DNA of 64,000 nucleotides from NCBI RefSeq assembly GCF_029227915.1, contig NC_079888.1, positions 19,634,001 to 19,698,000 on the forward strand. Direction: 5' to 3'. The position numbers and the translations under genes are program-made. The DNA is from Hydractinia symbiolongicarpus (lineage: Eukaryota; Cnidaria; Hydrozoa; Anthoathecata; Hydractiniidae). The stretch's first letter is position 1, and the number at the start of each line of letters is the position of its first letter. The notes under the pieces are model-generated. The model worked only from the letters and a program-made list of their open reading frames with translations. It ran no database searches and was not told where the DNA came from. This document shows positions 12,649-22,155 of this stretch, piece after piece.

Positions 12649-13545
12649 TCTTCTGGTGGTCCACGTCTTCTCTTTGGATAAGTTTTTCTTGGTTGGCGTT
12701 GTGGTGGTGTTGGTTCAGCTGCTGGGTTTCCATTTTATGATTGTTCAATTAAACTTGCGTCGTCGTCGTCAAATTGTTCAGGAAATTATTTATCTGTGGT
12801 AACTTTTTTGAAGTGAGATTCATTTCTAGTAATTCATTTATCGTTGTTTTGTGATTTCGCGGTGATTACTATTCGTGGTTCTGCTCGAAACTTTGATGTT
12901 GTTTTGTTTCTTTTTGGTTGATGTACGATGACTAAATCTGATCCGTCGATGTTATTTTCCATTGCATTGTTCTTCTTATCATAATATTCTTTCGCTTCCT
13001 CTTTCGCTTTAATATCGTTGCTCTTGATTCGATTATGTTCGTCTTGTCTGTTTCATTCGAATATGACGGTATGGTGAGATTCAGTTTACGATGAAACATA
13101 CCTTCTGCTGGCGCAATTCTATTTGTTGTATGTGGCGTGTTAAGATAGTTAAATAAGAATTTGTACACTTCTATTTTCCAATCTTTTCTTTCGATGACAG
13201 CGAATTGGGTTACTTTTTTAATGATGACATGAATCACTCTGCATATCCATTAGCCTGTGGATGTAATGGTGTGATTCGCCTATATTGTCTTCCGGTCTGT
13301 TGCATGTAATGTTTTAATTCGTGCGATTGAAATCCATTGTCGGATTTTAACTCTTTCGGTATTTCATAAGTGCTTGTGATTCTGTGCATGATAGAAATAA
13401 AGGTTTTTGCTGAGGTAGAGTTAGTAAATTTGATTTCTGGGAAACGTGATTTTTTATCAATTAGGACAAATATATTCTGTCCGCTTGGAAAAGGTCCAGT
13501 GTAGTCGGAATTAACTTTGTCAAATACTTTGTCTGGAATTTTCAT
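12649..13545 (-). pseudogene. Ty3/gypsy integrase, frameshifted, with stops
   Basis: The stretch 13545-13234 encodes the DDE core. The first Asp lies in 'VNSDYTGPFP', the second in 'LKSDNGFQS', and then 'TPLHPQANGYAE' supplies the conserved PxxPQxNGxxE segment with the catalytic Glu. The frame breaks at about 13235 and again at about 13020. Beyond that, a third frame continues with a typical C-terminal 'DLVIVHQPKRNK' segment and a Lys/Ser-rich tail containing in-frame stops (for example a TGA where CGA is likely). The enzyme would have inserted retrotransposon cDNA. The multiple breaks leave no doubt that it is dead. Confidence 0.85.
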
Positions 13546-14104
13546 AATTTTTTAAGGTGTGTTTTTCTTAATCGCATAATAGCTTGGCATGCTATACGTT
13601 TATTAAATTTGGTTTCGACATTCTCATCCAAACCAAAGAAGAATACTTTATATCGTAATAGAGATTCTGTTTTTGCTATGCCTTAATGTCCTGCATGTGC
13701 TAACTGAATTGCTACTGACTGACTTTGGGCATAATAATCTTATGTTGTTTCAACATTAGGTCGTCCTGAACTCTAATTTTCTAAAACTTTTTGATCTCTA
13801 ATTTTCGAAAACTTTTTTAACATTAGGATATCTAGATCTCGTAAATCTAGGTTGTCTACATTAATTAACTTGTAACCAATCGTTGTTTTTGTACATCTTC
13901 TTTTGTAGCTTTTTTTATTTCTTCTAATTTTAATGGGTTTAGTGTAGCGAACTTGCTTGTTAAATTAACGTATTCGTCGAATTCGGTAGGTGCGTTTCGA
14001 TTGACAGTTTTGGTGACGTGTCGACTTGCATAATCGGAAATGTTTTTTTTCTCCTGATGTATCTTTTAGCTTCTTTTATGATTGTTAAAATTGTCCTAAG
14101 TGAA

Positions 14105-14420
14105 TCTTGTAATTCCCTGCGGCGGAGTTTGCGCCGAATATGAGTCTGGTGGAACGATAAATTTTGTTATTAGCTTAAAATGCTGTAATATAACTCGAGT
14201 TTTCTCCAAGCTCAGGCTGATAAAATGCGCTTTTTAAATCGAGTTTTGAAAAGACGAAACATGATTTTAATTCAACTAACAAATCGCCTACGGTGAGAGT
14301 TGGATAGCGCGCGCGTGTGATTGCTTGATTAGCACATCTCATATGTATACATACTCGAATGTCGTTGTTGGGTTTAGGTACTACTATGATTTCGGTTCAT
14401 GACTCTCTAAATTCTTTCCT
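14105..14420 (-). pseudogene. Ty3/gypsy reverse transcriptase fragment
   Basis: Translating the minus strand gives 'EIIVVPKPNNDIRVCIHMR', then 'ARYPTLTVGDLL' and 'FSKLDLKSAFYQPELGE', ending in 'RLIFGANSAAG'. These are the fingers and first palm motifs of gypsy RT, including the first catalytic Asp in 'LDLKSAF'. An in-frame stop follows 'SSYITAF'. The YxDD box and everything after it are deleted. The missing middle, roughly 1 kb judged from family layout, must have been lost before or after insertion. Confidence 0.8.
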
Positions 14421-14439
14421 TTACTCATCCATTTAACTC

Positions 14440-14880
14440 TAAGACAAGTTTCCAAAACTACATTTAATTGACTTTCTAACGGTACCAGTGCGTTTGCTTT
14501 ACAACAGTTGTGTCACATATTCGTACCAACATGATGTATTTAGCGATATTTTTCTGATATTACTAGATTTCATCGCATTTAAAATTATGGCTAAATACAT
14601 GTAGTACCAATACATGACGCAACTGTTGTAACTCAAACGGACTGCTACTGTTAGAAATCAATGAAATGTAGTTTTTGAGACGGTCTTATTCATCTTAATT
14701 TTTAAATAAAGCGCTAGCACAGGGCACAGTCTCTCTGGGGAGTTTTAAGAAGTCATTCCAATTTGGCAAGAATGTTAATTCTTGGAGTGCAAATATCTCA
14801 TTTATCACATTTATTACGCCAAAGTCCAAAATCTGTAAGCTCAGGTCCCACGGTCAATCGTTTCACCGTTAAAAGCGTTG
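14440..14880. repeat. outlying satellite monomer pieces in opposite orientations
   Basis: Positions 14445-14590 match the satellite of 21.65-40.53 kb in plus orientation (gacttctaacggta-type, gtcacatattcgtaccaaca, tagcgatatttttctg). From about 14590 to 14880 the matches are on the minus strand: the reverse complement gives the same blocks, including 'gtgataaatgaga', 'ccctgtgctagcgctttatt' and 'gtgaaacgattgaccgtggg'. The pieces therefore meet head to head and form a large imperfect palindrome. They are clearly diverged from the main array. Confidence 0.75.
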
Positions 14881-14925
14881 GAACCAAGTAACATCAGAAC
14901 ATTATCGCTAAATAAATGGTGGTAC

Positions 14926-15094
14926 ATAATATTAACTTGAGACTTGCTCTAAAGATAATTATTTTCTTGACAGCTAGACAATGAGCGTCTTCGTCGTCCG
15001 TAACATTAGACCTCAAAGGTTATATAAAGAACTAAGTAATAGTTCACAGTCTCTTTCTGTGTTACACAACAGTGACGACACATCATCGTTAAAA
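14926..15094 (+). repeat. Ngaro split repeat A1
   Basis: About 169 bp matching A2 at 19095-19261 with roughly ten differences. Shared blocks include 'acttgctctaaagataatta' and 'acgacacatcatcgttaaa'. It ends 7 bp before the first ATG of the gag-like ORF and contains 'ggttatataaag', a TATA-like box that could drive transcription. Confidence 0.85.
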
Positions 15095-15101
15095 CTTCAG
15101 G

Positions 15102-15732
15102 ATGGCTTCATCTGACGATCAACTTACGCAGAAGATTGTGGAGACAATCCAATCGTGTTTAAATCGTGAAGCACTAGTGAAGGAGACAGCGATCCAGGTC
15201 AAAAATATGTTGGACAAGGATCTAGAACGACAAATGGAAACAGTTACATCTAAAGCAGTTGAAGAATCGGTTAGTTTAAAATCGGCAGTTTAAAAACCAA
15301 CAACTCAATGAAGCTAGAGAATCTCTTAAATAAGGTAAGGAACTTCTTAAAAAGTATCAGAAACTTATTCGTTTGGCTGATAGAGAGGAAACCGGTTGGC
15401 ATTTTGTTAAAGAGTATTTGTCTGATGACTTATCATTTGATTCAGCCGATGAAAAACAAATTAAGATGGCACGGTCGAAAGCATCAACAAAGCGAAAAAC
15501 ATTCGAACAATCTAAAAAAAATAAGTACGCTAATAAGAAATATTTCAATCAGTACGAGTCCAAGAGCTTTTACTCTAAAAACTTAGCTCCAAGATTTTAT
15601 CGTGATGAACCTAGTGATTTAATGAAAAAAGGTTTCGATTTTAGAAAGAACAAGTTCGATAGAAACTGTTATGTCTGCGGAAAAGCTGGACACTTACTCT
15701 ACAACTGCCCCGACAAAAACAAATTCAGTTAA
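15102..15732 (+). pseudogene. gag-like protein with CCHC zinc knuckle, broken
   Basis: The first ATG after A1 opens 63 codons (15102-15293) that are Glu/Lys-rich and probably coiled coil. The reading then shifts to another frame, from about 15340 to 15732. That part is very basic and ends in a retroviral-type zinc knuckle, CYVCGKAGHLLYNC (CX2CX4HX4C), at 15667-15708. This fits the nucleocapsid part of a Gag that packages the element RNA. The frame change near 15294-15340 is a break in this copy; I see no obvious slippery site. Confidence 0.75.
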
Positions 15733-17441
15733 AGGTTGTTTAAGAAAACATATACAGTTTTGGGAAAAGGAACTTGAATGCTCTACCTTTGTATTGAACA
15801 TTATAGCACATAGATATATCTTGCCTTTTACTGCACATCCACCATCTTTTTTCGCAAAAAACAATTTGTCGAGCCTAAAACACAGTGAATTTGTTGAAAC
15901 AGCTATTATAGAACTTTTAGATAAGGGTTTAATACAAAAACCTACAGAACAACCTTACTGTTGCAATCCTCTCACAGTCTTCGAGGATAAAAAACTTAGA
16001 ATGGTACTCAATCCAAGATACGTCAATAAATATTTACAACAAATTAAATTTAAATACGAAGATCTAAAAACGTTGGCCGATATAATTGGAGAAAAGGACA
16101 TTTTTGACTTAACATCTGGCTACCATCACGTAGAAATACACCCCAGCCATAAAAAATTCCTTGGTTTTAGGTGCGTTTTAAAAATGGCATAACAAGATAT
16201 TTCCAGTTTCTAGTACTTGCATTTGGTTTACCTACTGCATGTTACATATTAACGAAATTGCTACGACCGTTAATAAAAAAGTGGAAGAAAACAGGAATTA
16301 AGTCGGTAGTATGTCTTAATGACGGAATAAATACTTCATCTTCTTTTCTTGCATGTAAGGATTCAACCAAATTAGTTACTCAAGATTTAACAAAAGCAGG
16401 TTAGCAACAAAGGCAACCTAGGGCCTAGACAAAAAGGTGAGTGGTTGGGAACAGTCGTCGATACCACTGCTATGAAATTTTACGTCCCAGAAGAAAACTA
16501 AGTAAGCTTTTTACCTTGATAAAATCCGTGTTAAGTCAAGATGCCCCACAGAAAAATTATTATCACAAGTAACAGGTCAATTATCTGCACTTATCTCTTG
16601 GTCCAATTGTTCGTCTATTTACAAGAAAACTTTACTTAGCGATTTTCATGGTATTCGTCTTTAAAAATTAAATCTGATGAAACGCAAGAGCTTGAGTTTT
16701 GGTTGCACAATATTTGCGAGAAAAATGGATATTCTTTTAAACCAAAACATACAACATTGCAAATTCTTTTTACTGACGCAAGCGAGAACTTTTACGGGAG
16801 CTTTATGTTAAAAAGGCTAGGAAAGATGTTTATGTCATGGCAAGTTTAACAACACTGAGGTAAGAACAAGTTCAACCGTACGCGAACTATTAGCTATAAA
16901 ATATTCTCTGGAATCTTTCGCTCACCTCTCGAAAAACTAGTCCGTAAATATCAGAACCGATAACCTCTCTGCCTCAAGAATTCTAGAAATTGGAAGTACA
17001 AAACCACATTTACATTCTATAGCTGTAGATATTTTTAAAATGTGTGTACAAAACGACATCACAATTTCACCAACGTGGATACCCAGAGAACAAAATTATA
17101 CGGCCGACAAATTAAGCAAGTTGATTGACACAGATGATTGGTCCATTGATATTTCTTCATTCACAAGCATTATTAAGGTCTTTGGTGAAGTTCAATTCGA
17201 TCGTTTTGCGGACAATTTTAACAGTAAAGTAAGCAATTTTAATTCGAAGTTTTACTGTCTCGGTTCATTAGGCGTTGATGCTTTCACACAAGACTGGTCA
17301 GATTGCGATAATAATTGGCTTTGCTCACCAATCAAATTAATAAACGCGACTATTAAACATTTAAAAGTGTGCAAAGCCAAAAGGCATATTAATAGTCCCA
17401 GAATGGTATTCAAGCTCCTTTTGGCCATCTCTATCTCATAA
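15671..17441 (+). pseudogene. DIRS/Ngaro-type RT-RNase H polyprotein, broken
   Basis: RT begins around 15760 ('YILPFTAHPP', 'ELLDKGLIQKP') and runs through 'FDLTSGYHHVEIHPSHKKFLGF', with the first catalytic Asp, to about 16170. It then shifts frame to 'GITRYFQFLVLAFGLPTACY' (16183 on). The catalytic YxDD box reads CLND here (about 16312-16323), so the second Asp pair is damaged. After several stops, RNase H appears near 16757-16860 ('LFTDASENFYG'). The final open part, 17040-17441, carries 'WIPREQNYTADKLSKLIDTDDW' and 'FDRFADNFNSK', typical of the region after RNase H in DIRS-like elements. The product cannot be functional. Confidence 0.8.
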
Positions 17442-17725
17442 TGGAACATTTTGTGACTTAAACGAATTTACTATTTCAATCCGTTTTATAAAAGTACTTG
17501 TGATAATTCCGCTTTTAAAGGCCACGTAAACTTTAGAACATTAGCGTTATATATAGATTGTTGTAATTTGTAGGTTACATATAATTGTCAAAAATTTAAT
17601 GCAACGGAGAAGTGCCAAAAGTAAGGAGAAGTGCCAAAAGTAACAAAAAATCCCAACCGAGGAATTTTCTGAGTTGTAACCTATCGTAATTTAAGAACCT
17701 GCTTTAATAGACGTTTGTAAACACC

Positions 17726-17880
17726 AGTGCACAACCCGCAAGGGCTTTAAACGTATTCAGTGCACCACCCGAGAGGAGATTCCGCTTAACCCGAGAGGGG
17801 TTTAAAACGAATTTCAGTGCTACACCCGAGAAGGGGTGTTCACCACCCGAGAAGGGGTGTACACCACCCGAGAGGGGTAA
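17726..17880 (+). repeat. cluster of six mini-hairpins with ACCC-GAGA-GGGT pattern
   Basis: Imperfect copies of acccgagaaggggt occur at about 17728, 17764, 17789, 17824, 17845 and 17866. Each can fold as a short GC stem with a GAGA-type loop. They lie in the non-coding gap between RNase H and the tyrosine recombinase of the Ngaro-like element, in otherwise AT-rich sequence. Confidence 0.7.
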
Positions 17881-18071
17881 GCAAATTAAAAAGCACGACC
17901 TCAGAGGTTGTAACCAAGATATTTACTTGGAAGTTGTGTTTTCGTGTTAATATGTTGTGTTATATGAAACCTTAGAAACTGTTAATTCTTATTTTTAAAA
18001 CTGTATAGCATATATAGTTAAAAACATTATCTTTTGAATCATCATGTAAGCTAAAGAACTTAATTACTAGT

Positions 18072-18968
18072 TTGCCTAACATCAATTATGCAGCACTAGC
18101 TCCCCAAACCAGAACAAAATATGACAGTGCTTGGAAATCTTGGAGGTCATGTTGCTCAGAGTTTAATATCACCCATTTACCAGGAGAACCTTTTTATGTA
18201 GCTATATATTTTAACAACTTAGTAAAGGAAGGCAAAAGTCGGGGTGCTATTCTAAGCGCTTTTTACGGAATAAGATGGGGACACCATTCTTCAGGGTGCT
18301 ATTCACAGACAGATCATCCGTTTGTAAATCTGGCTTTCGAAGGAGCTAAACGTTCATGTTATTTCGAAAGAACTAAAAAGAAAGATGCTTTCACGATCGA
18401 CATGTTAAAGCTATTATTAGATAAGCATGATATCCATCCAGTAAACTTAGCACATTTGAGATTTTTAGTGGTTTGTGCTTTAGGATTTTTCGAAGGTAAA
18501 AGATATAAATTTTCAAGATGATCATCCTCTTCTACGGATCAGCGTTAAAAATCCAAAACCGACCAGTTAAGAAAAGGAAATATTATTTACATTGCTGGCA
18601 ACAATTCAAAATACTGTCCAGTAAAATTAACGTTAAAATTAATTCAATCAGGAAACCTCAAAGATGCCGATTGTCTTATTTCGAAAATCATAACATCGAA
18701 AAAAGGTCGTCATATCGATGGCAAACACGGCATATCTTACTCCAGAATAAGAGAGATATTCTTGGAGTATACGAAACCATTTTCGTTGAATCATAATTTA
18801 GGTCTACATAGTTTACGGTCTGGTGGAGCTTCGGCTGCCTCAAAAAATGGTATTTCTGATCGTCTAATATCAAAACATGGCAGATGGTCATCGGAACAGG
18901 CACGCAACGGTTACATCATGGATTCTGCGGCAAAAACATTAAGTGTTTCCAAAAACCTTGGAATTTGA
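18072..18968 (+). pseudogene. tyrosine recombinase of the Ngaro-like element, broken
   Basis: The N-terminal SAM-like part is open at 18072-18521 ('QTRTKYDSAWKSWRS'). Frame changes near 18490-18520 fall at the place where the first catalytic Arg box is expected, and another frame carries the middle. The C-terminal catalytic part reopens at 18762-18968 with 'GLHSLRSGGASAAS' (the H-x-x-R box), 'KHGRWSSEQARNGYI' (third basic residue and nucleophile Tyr), and a short tail. In the living element this enzyme would integrate the circular DNA intermediate in place of a DDE integrase. It is broken in at least two places. Confidence 0.8.
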
Positions 18969-18999
18969 CAACAGAATTCTTTTTAACCTCTCCGCGTGT

Positions 19000-19095
19000 T
19001 ATACAGAACACCAACCTAATAACAGAGAAATAGTTTGCTTTTATTGTTAGTTACCCATTCCCTATGTTGTATCGTAAATAATAAGAGACAAAAAA
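19000..19095 (+). repeat. Ngaro split repeat B1
   Basis: The stretch starting 'cgtgttatacagaacaccaa' through 'gtatcgtaaataataagaga' matches B2 at 19716-19810 with about five differences. It is directly followed by A2. Confidence 0.8.
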
Positions 19096-19261
19096 TAATA
19101 TTATCTTGAAACTTGCTCTAAAGATAATTATTTTCTTGACGGCTAAACAATGAGCGTCTTCGTCGTTCGTAACATTAGGTTTCAAAGGTTATATAAAGAA
19201 CTAAGTAATAGTTCAGTCTTTTTCTGTGTTACACAACAGCGACGACACATCATCGTTAAAC
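19095..19261 (+). repeat. Ngaro split repeat A2
   Basis: Second copy of A1, including the 'ggttatataaag' TATA-like box. It lies right after B1, as expected for the A1-body-B1-A2-B2 layout. Confidence 0.85.
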
Positions 19262-19489
19262 TGACTTATACACAATATTTATAACTTTATTTTTTTCTCT
19301 TTATGCAAACACCGGAACAAAAAAATCACAGGAGTAGAGGAAACGGCATCTTCGACAAACGCAGAACATATACTTCGACCATCACGGTTTTTCCAGCTGG
19401 AAAATAGCAAACGCACTCTAATTTGGCTCATGGAGAACAACTGTTTTTTAGCCCAGACCATAAACGGAGTTGATATTGAAATAACGCGC

Positions 19490-19715
19490 GCAGAACACTC
19501 CGCGTGTAATACAGAACAGTCCGCGTGTCGCGTGTTCTGCGTGTAATACAGAACACTCCGCGTGTCGCGTGCTCCGCGTGCAATACAGAACACATCCGCG
19601 TGTATTACAGAACACCCGCGTGTAATACAGTCCGCGTGTAATACAGAACTCTGCGTGTAATACAGAACACGCGCGTAATACAGAACACGCGTGTAACACA
19701 GAACACGCGTGTAAT
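19490..19715 (+). repeat. minisatellite grown from the start of repeat B
   Basis: Around ten to twelve irregular copies of 'cgcgtgtaatacagaacac'. The same motif forms the first bases of B1 ('ccgcgtgttatacagaacac') and directly precedes B2. The array therefore looks like local expansion of the B-repeat edge, which pushed A2 and B2 apart. Confidence 0.8.
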
Positions 19716-19810
19716 ACAGAACACCAACCTAATAACAGAGAAATAGTTTGTTTTTATTGTTAGTTCCCCATTCCCTATGCTGTATCGTAAATAATAAAAG
19801 ACAAGAACAA
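19716..19810 (+). repeat. Ngaro split repeat B2 (3' end of the element)
   Basis: Matches B1 from 'cagaacaccaacctaataac' to 'gtaaataataa'. After it the sequence changes to the SINE-like tandem region, so this marks the right end. Confidence 0.75.
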
Positions 19811-19824
19811 TATATGAGGCAACT

Positions 19825-20700
19825 GTGGTAGGGATCGAGCCCGGAAAGGAGCAATAACTTTACTCCAGCTTCCCAGAATTGCTATTTTTTTGCAACTTTT
19901 ATGCAGTAATTAAATCATTTTGCCTTGACGTTACAACAATTTCAAGCCAATTTTTGATATCTACATGTCAAGGCGGTTCGAATGCTGAATACCGCAAGTC
20001 ACTATTCGTACGGGAAGTACGTTTAATTAGCGAACATTTTTGGGTATTTTGCCCTATTTGACTGTGCTGACGAATGCGCCATGCCACGTGCCGTCAAAGA
20101 GGAATCTACTAGGCATTCTCTACATCAACTCTAACACCCCGTGTGAGGTCAAGACGGTCCTGTGGTTATTGAGCCCGATATTGAGCAATTACGTTAGCCT
20201 AGCTGCACAGAATTGCTATTTTTGTGCAAAATTATGCAGTAATTAAACCACTTTGCCTTGATGTTACGATACTTCCAAGCCCATATTTGAAATCTACATA
20301 TCAAGGCGATTCTAATGCTGAAAACTGCAAGTCACAATTCGTACGGGAAGTTTCATTATCGAGCACATTTGGGTTCTTTGCCGTATTTAACCGTGCTAAC
20401 GCATGCGCCATGCCACGTGCCATCAAATAGGAATCTGCGAGGCATTCTCTACATCAACTCTAACACCCCGTGACAGGTCAAGGCGGTCCTGTGGCTATTG
20501 ATTTGCGTTTTCATCCGAACGTACCTGGGATCGAGCCCGGTCAGGACCATTATATTTATGCCAGCTACCCAGAATTGCTGTTTTTTGCAATAGTTATGCA
20601 GTAATTAAACCACTTTGCCTTAACGTTACGAATAATCCAATCCCAATTTTGGAATCCACATTTCAAAGCGGTTTATCTAAAAATACGAACCCAAGTTATA
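19825..20700 (+). repeat. SINE-like repeat, three tandem copies of about 335-362 bp
   Basis: The marker 'cagaattgct' recurs at 19874, 20209 and 20571. Before the third copy, 'cggtcctgtggctatt' resembles tRNA box A and 'gggatcgagcccgg' resembles box B (GGWTCGANNCC) at 20528-20541. The same box-B-like block occurs at 19833. This suggests a tRNA-derived SINE that became tandem. A diverged copy lies at 2105-2330, and part of the third unit was copied to 26479-26650 by the large duplication. Confidence 0.6.
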
Positions 20701-21647
20701 TCAATCAGCCAGAAAATTGAGTCATAATTTTACATGACCTACCTTCAAACATTTATTTCTCAAAATATTTCGGAGAAAGCAATTCGCAAAAATTAATGAC
20801 GTAGTATTTTTTCAAATTTGCAGCATTCGCATTATATCTTCTTTGAAGCTTTGATTATTCCTAAACATACCTAGGTAAAGAAATTCGGCTTTTCTTGCTT
20901 TGATACTTTTATCTTTGAGGCATGCATTAAAAAAACATGTCAAATGATATGATAACAGAGACATGGCGGGAAAACACTCTGGAATGAGTTGATACTTTGC
21001 CGTTATTTTCAGTTTGTAATTCTTGACTCTAATCATGATCACAAACAATTGACTGATTAGTAACACTTTTCACAAACTGTTTAAAGGGTTTTAAATTGGC
21101 GAATGACCCTAATTAAAAATTTTTTGTGCAAAGAATCAATTTTTTTAAGATATTCTAATTTTTTGTGAATCTGTGTAAATCTGAAACGAATTTAACAAAT
21201 TGAAAAGAATTAATTTAAATTTTTTTGAAACGATTGGAAAACAAATGCGAAACTATTTGGAAACGATTTTCAATTCAACGAAGCGACTTAAACTATTTGG
21301 AAACGAAGTTAAAACAATTTTTTGGGATTTTTTTTTAAATTTGTTTCAAAATTGTATAGAGATCATTTCAAATAAAACATACGACTTAACACAAATATTT
21401 TTGAAACGATCGTGGAGACGGACCCTTAGTATTAAAAAATCATTTCTATACAGCTTAAAAAACATATAACGTTGTGGTAAACAAAGAATAGTTAAGTGTG
21501 AATGACATTTGCAAATATTTACATCGCACCTGCAATATTTGCTTGTAAGTGCGGTTTTTCGCACACCATAGAACTCGTAATTTTTTAGCAAGCGCTTATT
21601 GTAGCTCTGGCATAGTTTTATTCAAGAAATGGCCTGCAAAATATGAC
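20701..21647. other. non-satellite DNA at the left edge of the array, duplicated
   Basis: AT-rich unique-looking DNA, repeated exactly at 26628-27574. It has identical open frames in both copies: 84 codons on minus at 20812-21066, 89 on plus at 21200-21469 and 81 on minus at 21346-21591. None matches a family I know. The first has balanced composition ('KARKAEFLYLGMFRNNQSF') and could be an exon fragment, but that is unproven. Runs of 'ggaaacga' near 21230-21310 are local repeats. Confidence 0.5.
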
Positions 21648-22155
21648 GTTGACCTTATAAATGTGCTAAATGAGATAATTGGACTCCAACAAATAACATT
21701 CTTCTTAATTTGACATGATTGCTGGAACTCAGCAATTACACTGGCGTTGTGGTAGAGCTTTACTTAAAAATGTATATAATTAAGTCATTTTTACTGCGGT
21801 ATTAATCTTAGCCGTTAGCGCACGCTGAAGAAATAGAAACAATTTCAACAACTGCATTTCATTGACTTTATAACGGTATCAGTTCGTTTGAGTTCCAACG
21901 GTTGCGTCACATATTCGTACCAACATGTGTTCAGCCATATTTGGGAGACACTAATGGGTTGCATCGCTTTTAACAGTGAAATGATTTACTGTGGGACTTA
22001 ATTGAACTGATTTTGGACTTTGACCTTATATATGTGATAAATGAGACAATTGGACTTCAAGAAATAACATTCTTCTTAATTTGATATGATTGCTGGAACT
22101 CAGCGATTACACAGGGCGCTGTGGTAGCGCTTTATTTAAATTCATTTTTATCCTA

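Larger units (their letters stand above)
12649..14420 (-). mobile_element. truncated Ty3/gypsy retrotransposon (pol remnant)
   Basis: Minus-strand pol pieces lie in the correct order, RT then integrase, but most of the RT palm/thumb and RNase H is missing. RT ends near 14105, and the sequence then continues with the RNase H-integrase linker from about 14040 (reads 'SRHVTKTVNRNAP'). There is no gag, protease or recognisable LTR. The piece ends upstream at about 14420, next to satellite fragments. Confidence 0.8.
14926..19810 (+). mobile_element. tyrosine-recombinase retrotransposon (Ngaro/PAT type), decayed
   Basis: The element has split direct repeats in the order A1 (14926-15094), coding region, B1 (about 19000-19095), A2 (19095-19261), B2 (19716-19810). 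Between the repeats lie a gag-like ORF with a zinc knuckle, DIRS-type RT/RNase H and a tyrosine recombinase. Split direct repeats are the hallmark of Ngaro and PAT elements, whereas DIRS itself has inverted repeats. Every ORF has frameshifts or stops and the RT catalytic box is mutated. A2 and B2 are not adjacent: 454 bp containing a minisatellite separate them. Confidence 0.85.

Noticed and set aside
19279-19699. Cys/His-rich ORFs on the minus strand (83 and 104 codons)
   Set aside because: They are translations of the 'gtgtaatacagaaca' minisatellite.
20465-20545. Functional tRNA gene with box A and box B
   Set aside because: The boxes are spaced for Pol III, but no cloverleaf with paired acceptor stem is evident; a SINE head is more likely.
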